Position numbers and translations under genes: made by a program. A model generated the notes under the pieces. The model saw nothing but the letters and a program-made list of their open reading frames with translations, made no database searches and was not told where the DNA came from. From Zeimonas sp039807785 (GTDB lineage: Bacteria; Pseudomonadota; Gammaproteobacteria; Burkholderiales; Burkholderiaceae_E), in assembly GCA_039807785.1 (NCBI GenBank), contig JBDHRX010000157.1, positions 1 to 5,752 of the forward strand: 5,752 nt of DNA, written 5' to 3'. Shown in pieces: positions 5,439 through 5,752 of the stretch (the stretch's first letter is position 1; each line of letters starts with the position of its first letter).

Positions 5439-5752
5439 CCCTGCGCGTCGTCAGGCTCGGCACGCCCCGCGAGAAGCACGAGGGCTTGCGGATCGGTACC
5501 GTCCGCCGCCCGCCGCGCGGCGTGCCCAGGTCCGAGTTCTCCTCCCGCAACTGGTACGACGTCTGGTATCCGGTGCTCGCTCCGAGCCTGGAGACGGTGA
5601 AGCTCGCCCAGGCGGCCACGACACCGGCACAGTGGAGCGCCTTCACGAAGAAGTACAAGGCGGAGATGTCGGCGCCGGATGCGCGACACGCCATCGCGCT
5701 GCTTGCCGCGCTGTCGCATCACGCGAACTTCTCGGTCGGCTGCTACTGCGAG
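5435..5752 (+). CDS. DUF488-family protein, 3' end outside the window
   Basis: ATG 5435 overlaps the dehydratase stop as ATGA (5435-5438). The frame stays open to the right edge, giving 106 residues. The opening RIGTVRRPPRGVPRSEF, then SRNWYDVWYPVLAPS, matches the typical start of DUF488 proteins. It continues with WSAFTKKYKAEM and ALLAALSHHANFSVGCYCE, the strand and Cys-x-Cys that in this family precede a conserved Cys-His-Arg segment. That segment would lie just beyond the window. DUF488 proteins are small cytosolic proteins of unknown biochemical role. The 4-base overlap suggests translational coupling to, and co-transcription with, the dehydratase. A weak AGG lies upstream (5427-5429). 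Family assignment is good; function is unknown. Confidence 0.8.
   Translation, partial: MTLRVVRLGTPREKHEGLRIGTVRRPPRGVPRSEFSSRNWYDVWYPVLAPSLETVKLAQAATTPAQWSAFTKKYKAEMSAPDARHAIALLAALSHHANFSVGCYCE

Noticed and set aside
4431..5752. Possible new defence or toxin-antitoxin module made of the dehydratase and the DUF488 gene
   Set aside because: Both belong to widespread chromosomal families, there are no mobile-element signs, and neither carries a toxin, nuclease or sensor motif.

Overview
The window is strongly GC-rich, and most third codon positions are G or C. It carries eight genes or gene remnants, all on the + strand, with short gaps or overlaps between them. The protein types and the GC-rich codon use fit a proteobacterium, most likely a betaproteobacterium of the Burkholderiales kind. 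That assignment is inferred from memory of similar proteins and was not tested by a search. The window looks like ordinary chromosome: I see no insertion sequence, phage, CRISPR, tRNA or rRNA.

Layout. At the left edge is the end of a polytopic membrane protein gene that is open at its 5' side (to 737). After 42 bases comes a RidA/YjgF-family gene (780-1187) with a good ribosome binding site, but its reading frame is interrupted by an amber codon at 879-881. A heme-binding beta-barrel (nitrobindin/THAP4-like) gene follows (1292-1951), then a TauE/SafE-type exporter (1997-2779). Next are an atypical NAD(P)-binding epimerase-like SDR (2855-3808) and a small four-helix membrane protein (3837-4271).

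The right third is the most unusual part. A GC-rich hairpin (4273-4307) and a strong ribosome binding site precede a 33-codon stub of a VOC/glyoxalase gene (4333-4434). The stub's stop overlaps the start of a complete PLP-dependent threonine/serine dehydratase-like gene (4431-5438) as ATGA. That gene overlaps a DUF488 gene in the same ATGA manner (from 5435, running off the right edge).

How the genes relate. The stub, the dehydratase and the DUF488 gene look like a translationally coupled unit in which the VOC remnant now acts as a leader cistron. The dehydratase would release unstable enamine/imine intermediates, and RidA-type proteins hydrolyse such intermediates. It is therefore notable that the RidA-like gene about 3.2 kb upstream is broken, although the two genes are not shown to be linked. 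I see no evidence for a new multi-gene system. The items worth a second look are the two broken genes, the coupled junctions and the hairpin.
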